Positions 6,513 through 9,443 of a stretch of DNA of 9,443 bases are shown piece after piece. The notes under the pieces were generated by a model. That model worked only from the letters and a program-made list of their open reading frames with translations. It was not told where the DNA came from and searched no databases. How positions within the stretch are numbered: position 1 is the stretch's first letter; every line of letters starts with the position of its first letter. A program made the translations under genes and the position numbers. The stretch is from SG8-39 sp032125995 (GTDB lineage: Bacteria; Pseudomonadota; Gammaproteobacteria; Burkholderiales; SG8-39). The stretch is taken from positions 1-9,443 of the forward strand of contig JAQBBQ010000140.1 of assembly GCA_032125995.1 (NCBI GenBank), in the 5' to 3' direction.

Positions 6513-7286
6513 ATGACGCTCGCTGAAGCCACGCTCAAGCACGACCGCGCGACGGTGGGCTTCGCGCTTGCCCTGATTACGCTGCTCGCCTGGGGCTACA
6601 CGGTCACGCTCGCGCGCACGATGGGCCTGTCGGGCGGCGACATGGCGATGCCGCAGATGCATGCCTGGGGCGCGGGGACCTTCGCCTTCATGTTTGCGAT
6701 GTGGGCCGTCATGATGGTGGCGATGATGCTGCCCTCGGCGGCGCCGATGATCCTGACCTTTGCCGCGGTCCAGCGCCACCGGCAGGCCCAGGGCGGCGCC
6801 TTCGTGCCCACCGGGGTCTTCGTGTCGGGCTACCTGATCGTCTGGGGCCTGTTCAGCCTGCTCGCGACGAGCGCGCAGTACGGCCTCGAACGCGCCGCGC
6901 TCCTGTCGCCGATGATGCAGGCCACGGCGCCCTGGTTGGGGGCGGCGCTGCTCGTCGGCGCGGGCCTGTTTCAGTTCGCGCCGCTGAAGGACGCCTGCCT
7001 CGCGAAGTGCCGCACGCCGATGGGCTTCATCATGACGGAATGGCGCGACGGCGTGCGTGGTGCGCTCGTCATGGGGCTGCGCCACGGCGCATTCTGTGCC
7101 GGCTGCTGCTGGGCGCTGATGGCGCTGCTCTTCGTGGGTGGCGTGATGAACCTGCTCTGGGTCGCGTTCATCGCCCTCTTCGTGCTGATCGAAAAGGTGG
7201 TGCCGGCCGGGGGGCGACTGGGCAAGGCGGGGGGCATTGTGCTGGTCGCCTGGGGCGCATGGATCGCGCTGCGCGCCGCGCTCTGA
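6513..7286 (+). CDS. DUF2182 polytopic membrane protein (predicted metal-binding)
   Basis: The protein is 257 residues with about six or seven membrane helices. Hydrophobic stretches lie near 13-33, 55-80, 98-120, 137-155, 195-224 and 238-256. DUF2182 (COG5486) motifs are all present: MWAVMMVAMMLPSAAPMI (63-80), LKDACLAKCRTPM (158-170), RHGAFCAGCCWALM (190-203) and EKVVP (227-231). A Met/His cluster (GGDMAMPQMH, 41-50) lies in the first loop after TM1. The Cys, Met and His residues explain the family label of predicted metal-binding integral membrane protein; the metal and the activity are not established. It is the standard neighbour of DUF1326. The start is ATG 6513, without a clear Shine-Dalgarno; the out-of-frame ATG 6502 just upstream is not usable. 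It is probably cotranscribed with the gene before it. Confidence 0.93.
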   Translation: MTLAEATLKHDRATVGFALALITLLAWGYTVTLARTMGLSGGDMAMPQMHAWGAGTFAFMFAMWAVMMVAMMLPSAAPMILTFAAVQRHRQAQGGAFVPTGVFVSGYLIVWGLFSLLATSAQYGLERAALLSPMMQATAPWLGAALLVGAGLFQFAPLKDACLAKCRTPMGFIMTEWRDGVRGALVMGLRHGAFCAGCCWALMALLFVGGVMNLLWVAFIALFVLIEKVVPAGGRLGKAGGIVLVAWGAWIALRAAL

Positions 7287-7292
7287 GGCTGC

Positions 7293-7354
7293 GGCCGGTC
7301 GGCGTAGCGGTTCAGCGACAGCGTGTGCCCGGTTGTGGTGAACGCCGACAGGCC
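7293..7354. repeat. 13-bp imperfect inverted repeat upstream of the FimV-like gene
   Basis: GGCCGGTCGGCGT (7293-7305) and ACGCCGACAGGCC (7342-7354) are reverse complements at 12 of 13 positions, with 36 bases between. It begins 6 bases after the DUF2182 stop and ends 21 bases before the next Shine-Dalgarno. It may act as a terminator-like stem for the upstream genes, a 5'-leader structure, or an operator. No T-run follows it. Confidence 0.5.
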
Positions 7355-7375
7355 GTACTGTTACGCGGATCCAAC

Positions 7376-7381
7376 AGGAGG
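7376..7381 (+). promoter_or_regulatory. Consensus Shine-Dalgarno of the FimV-like gene
   Basis: AGGAGG is a full anti-16S match. It lies 12 bases before GTG 7394 and 24 before the in-frame ATG 7406, which favours GTG 7394. It also lies 4 bases before an out-of-frame GTG at 7386, which opens a seven-codon frame ending in an ATGA overlap with ATG 7406. Confidence 0.7.
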
Positions 7382-7393
7382 CGGGGTGAAACC

Positions 7394-7789
7394 GTGGGCA
7401 AATCGATGACCGTGGGAATTTTTGCAGGGCTGTTGCTGATTGCGCCGTGGATTGCGCAGGCCGCCGGCCTCGGCGAGTTTCGCCTGACGTCGACGCTGGG
7501 ACAGCCGCTGCGCGGCGAGATCCAGGTCGTGTCCGTGAAACCCGGTGAAGACGGGCTCACTGCGTCCGTCGCGTCGATGGACGCGTACAAGAAGGCCGGG
7601 CTCAAGCGCGATGCGGTGCTCACCGGCACGCGCTTGACGGTCGTCTCGGCAAAAGGCGGGCCGGTAATCCAGGTTAAAGGCAAGCAGTCGCTGAATGAGC
7701 CGGCCCTCGATCTGCTCGTCGAACTGCGCTGGCGGACCGGGCTTGTGCTGCGCGCCTACCGGGTGCTGCTCGATCGGCCGAAGAACTGA
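7394..7789 (+). CDS. Free-standing FimV N-terminal-domain-like secreted protein
   Basis: From GTG 7394 the protein is 131 residues. Residues 1-23 are a Sec signal peptide (TVGIFAGLLLIAPWIAQA, cleaved after AQA). The mature part, from GLGEFRLTSTLGQPLRGEIQ (25-44) through VIQVKGKQSLNEPALDLLVELRW (91-113) to LVLRAYRVLLDRP, follows the FimV N-terminal domain consensus. In FimV and related pilus-assembly/polar hub proteins this periplasmic domain starts a protein of several hundred residues with a LysM domain, an acidic linker and TPR repeats. Here it stops right after the domain, with a proper stop and no continuing homology downstream. The downstream sequence belongs to a different gene, so this is either a true single-domain variant or an old truncation. 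The intact signal peptide and strong Shine-Dalgarno favour a working small periplasmic protein. If the ATG at 7406 is used, four residues are lost. Confidence 0.85.
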   Translation: MGKSMTVGIFAGLLLIAPWIAQAAGLGEFRLTSTLGQPLRGEIQVVSVKPGEDGLTASVASMDAYKKAGLKRDAVLTGTRLTVVSAKGGPVIQVKGKQSLNEPALDLLVELRWRTGLVLRAYRVLLDRPKN

Positions 7790-7813
7790 CCCGAATTCCG
7801 CAGCGAGTCGACT

Positions 7814-7835
7814 GCGCGGTTTCAGCTAACCGTGC
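7814..7835 (+). terminator. Candidate hairpin after the FimV-like gene
   Basis: GCGCGGTT and AACCGTGC pair over 8 bp (one G-T wobble) around a 6-base loop, 24 bases after the stop codon. No T-run follows, so it is at most a weak or Rho-assisted terminator, or a 3'-end stabilising structure. Confidence 0.3.
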
Positions 7836-7898
7836 CGCCGGGCGCGGCCCCGTCGCCGGATTCGCCGTGCCCTTGATCGGTGCCTGAGGGCGCGCCGG

Positions 7899-8633
7899 AT
7901 GACCCCGGACATCGAGGAGCTCGACTACCGGCGCACGCCGCTCGGTGAGCTCGTGCTTCGACGCCGACGCGAACCCGCGCTGCAGGGCGAAACGGTGCTC
8001 GAGGTCAAGCTGGGCGACGACTTCCTCATGTCGAGCCGGTTCACCGCAGGCGAGATCGCCTTGGCAGAACACGGGCTCGCCGCCGTGCAAGCGGCACAGG
8101 CCGACATCGTCGTCGGCGGTCTCGGGCTAGGCTATACCGCGGCGGCGGTGCTCGCGCACCGGACCGTGCACTCGCTCGTCGTGATCGAGGCGCTGGATGC
8201 GGTCATCGACTGGCACCGCAGGGGTCTGGTGCCGTTGGGCGCGACCTTGACCGCCGATCCGCGCTGCCGCCTGCTGCACGGGGACTTCTTCGCGCTGACG
8301 CAATCTGGCGATGAGGGGTTCGATCCCGACGCGCCGGCACGCCGCTTTGACGCCGTGCTCGTCGACATCGATCACTCGCCACGCCACGTTCTCGATTCGC
8401 AGCACGCGGCGTTTTACGAAATCGAGGGCCTGCGGCGTATCGCGCGTCACCTGCATCCGGGCGGCGTGTTCGCCCTCTGGTCGAATGAGTTGCCGGACGA
8501 AACCTTTCAACGGGTGCTCGATGCGGTGTTCGCGTCGTCGCAGGCGCACGTCGTGCGCTTCGACAATCCGTACACGGGCGGGGAATCGGCAAACACGATC
8601 TACGTGGCGCGCACGGCGTCGTCCGCGTCGTAG
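7899..8633 (+). CDS. Spermidine-synthase-like, SAM-binding methyltransferase-fold protein
   Basis: The protein is 244 residues. GAGGG nine bases before ATG 7899 supports the start. A short beta-rich N-terminal part (about 1-50, ending DDFLMSSRFTAGE) matches the lead-in of spermidine synthases. A Rossmann-fold core follows: nucleotide loop VVGGLGLGYTAAAV (71-84), acidic motif VVIEALDAVIDWH (94-106), LLHGDFFAL (125-133) with an Asp expected to contact adenine, and FDAVLVDIDHSP (150-161). The family is widely annotated as spermidine synthase (COG0421), but the polyamine-synthase GGGDG and DxxDP signatures are altered (GGLGLG; DIDHSP). It may therefore be a methyltransferase or an aminopropyltransferase of other specificity. 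It appears monocistronic and converges with the next gene, with only four bases between the stops. Confidence 0.82.
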   Translation: MTPDIEELDYRRTPLGELVLRRRREPALQGETVLEVKLGDDFLMSSRFTAGEIALAEHGLAAVQAAQADIVVGGLGLGYTAAAVLAHRTVHSLVVIEALDAVIDWHRRGLVPLGATLTADPRCRLLHGDFFALTQSGDEGFDPDAPARRFDAVLVDIDHSPRHVLDSQHAAFYEIEGLRRIARHLHPGGVFALWSNELPDETFQRVLDAVFASSQAHVVRFDNPYTGGESANTIYVARTASSAS

Positions 8634-8637
8634 CGAC

Positions 8638-9443
8638 CTATTTCGCCGTTTTGGCGGCGCCCGAATTGACCTGTGGCGCCGCGACCGAGGCGCGCACCAC
8701 CGGAATGTCGGCATCTGCGAGCGGTTGCATCCGCGTCTTGCGTGCGAGCGCGGCTTCGATGTGCGGTGCGAGGCGCGCCTGCTTTTGCGCCTCGCGCGCC
8801 GCGACCTGATCCTTGAACTGCGGCATCACCTCGGCCGCGAACAACTCGAGCGATTCGCAGATGTGCGTATGCGTATTGCGCCCGGCCTGCTGCAGGAAGA
8901 TGACCTGGTCGACGCCCGAGTCCTGAAACTGTGTGAGATGCGCGCGCATATCTTCGGGCGTGCCGATGCCCGAGCTGCGCGCGCCGACGCCCGCTGGCGC
9001 ACCGGCGTCGGCCTTGCCTTGCGCGCGGCGCGCCTGGAAGTCGCTCCACATATCGGTGCGCCCGGGCACGGTGTCGCGCGTGACGAGCGCGCTCAGCGCA
9101 TAGCCGAAGAACTCGAACCCCTCCTGCCCGCGCCGGATCGCGACCTCGCGATCGTGATGGACGGAAAACGACGACACCATGGCGATGTTGGCGTTCACCG
9201 CGTGGCCGATCGGTACGCATTGGTCGGAGGCGATGATGCCGTAGTAGATCTCGGCCCAGCTGCGTGCTTCCACGGGATCGAGAAACGCGAAGGCGAGGGC
9301 GCCGACGCCAAGCGAAGCGGCCACCTTGATCGTGTCGCGATTGGTGCAGGCCATCCACATCGGCGGATGGGGTTTTTGCAGCGGCTTCGGGATGACGTTG
9401 CGGCACGGCATCGAAAAATACTTGCCCTCGAAGCCGGGGTAGG
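8638..9443 (-). CDS. LLM-class flavin-dependent oxidoreductase, N-terminus outside window
   Basis: The visible part is the last 268 residues of a luciferase-like monooxygenase (TIM-barrel, reduced FMN or F420). The frame stays open to the right edge. The partial reads YPGFEGKYFSMPCRNVIPKP and then QKPHPPMWMACTNRDTIKVA, the standard strand-helix region of this family. The internal ATG at 9411 is therefore not the start, which lies beyond 9443. GYALSALVTRD and GTPEDMRAHLTQFQDSGVDQVIF (a GTPE-type segment before the last barrel strand) are also typical. The last about 35 residues (ARKTRMQPLADADIPVVRAS and onward) form an Ala-rich tail outside the barrel. The substrate is not predictable, and about a third of the protein is missing. 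Confidence 0.9.
   Translation of the reverse strand, partial: YPGFEGKYFSMPCRNVIPKPLQKPHPPMWMACTNRDTIKVAASLGVGALAFAFLDPVEARSWAEIYYGIIASDQCVPIGHAVNANIAMVSSFSVHHDREVAIRRGQEGFEFFGYALSALVTRDTVPGRTDMWSDFQARRAQGKADAGAPAGVGARSSGIGTPEDMRAHLTQFQDSGVDQVIFLQQAGRNTHTHICESLELFAAEVMPQFKDQVAAREAQKQARLAPHIEAALARKTRMQPLADADIPVVRASVAAPQVNSGAAKTAK

Noticed and set aside
8641..8660. CGCC-GTTTT-GGCG hairpin at the convergent gene ends as a bidirectional terminator
   Set aside because: The stem is only 4 bp, lies inside the monooxygenase coding end, and has no T-run on either side.

Overview
The window looks like chromosomal DNA of a GC-rich proteobacterium. A beta- or gammaproteobacterium is most likely, judging from a tRNA gene with an encoded CCA end, a FimV-type N-terminal domain protein, a DHA2/HlyD drug-efflux pair, and a DUF1326-DUF2182 pair. 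The genus cannot be told from the sequence. There is no integrase, transposase, CRISPR array or phage gene.

Left part (1-2866, + strand): the window opens inside a tRNA gene, at base 34 of the tRNA. The visible half fits tRNA-Arg with anticodon ACG. An intrinsic terminator follows, then an AT-richer fragment that looks like the C-terminal half (F to H helices) of a bacterial globin. The fragment's reading frame runs into the start codon of the next gene through an ATGA overlap. Next come a secreted protein with a large N-terminal domain and five C-terminal ankyrin repeats, and a small lipoprotein 10 bases behind it; these two probably form one envelope operon.

Middle (2888-5558, - strand): an HlyD/EmrA-type membrane fusion protein is followed, with a short overlap, by a 14-helix DHA2 (EmrB/QacA-like) MFS exporter. 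Together they would form a trans-envelope efflux pump, presumably docking on a TolC-like channel encoded elsewhere. The 248-base divergent spacer (5559-5806) holds two dyads that share the half-sites GGGTTG and GAACCT, which makes it a candidate control region.

Right-middle (5807-7789, + strand): a cysteine-rich soluble DUF1326 protein and a polytopic DUF2182 membrane protein form a recurrent but uncharacterised pair, probably concerned with metals or thiols. A near-perfect 20-bp palindrome sits between them. A free-standing, secreted FimV N-terminal-type domain follows, preceded by a 13-bp inverted repeat.

Right end: a spermidine-synthase-fold, SAM-binding enzyme (+) converges with a luciferase-like flavin-dependent monooxygenase (-), which is cut by the window edge.

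No complete new system can be proved here. The best leads are the DUF1326/DUF2182 pair with its dyads, the truncated globin beside the tRNA, the lone FimV domain, and the ankyrin-protein/lipoprotein pair.
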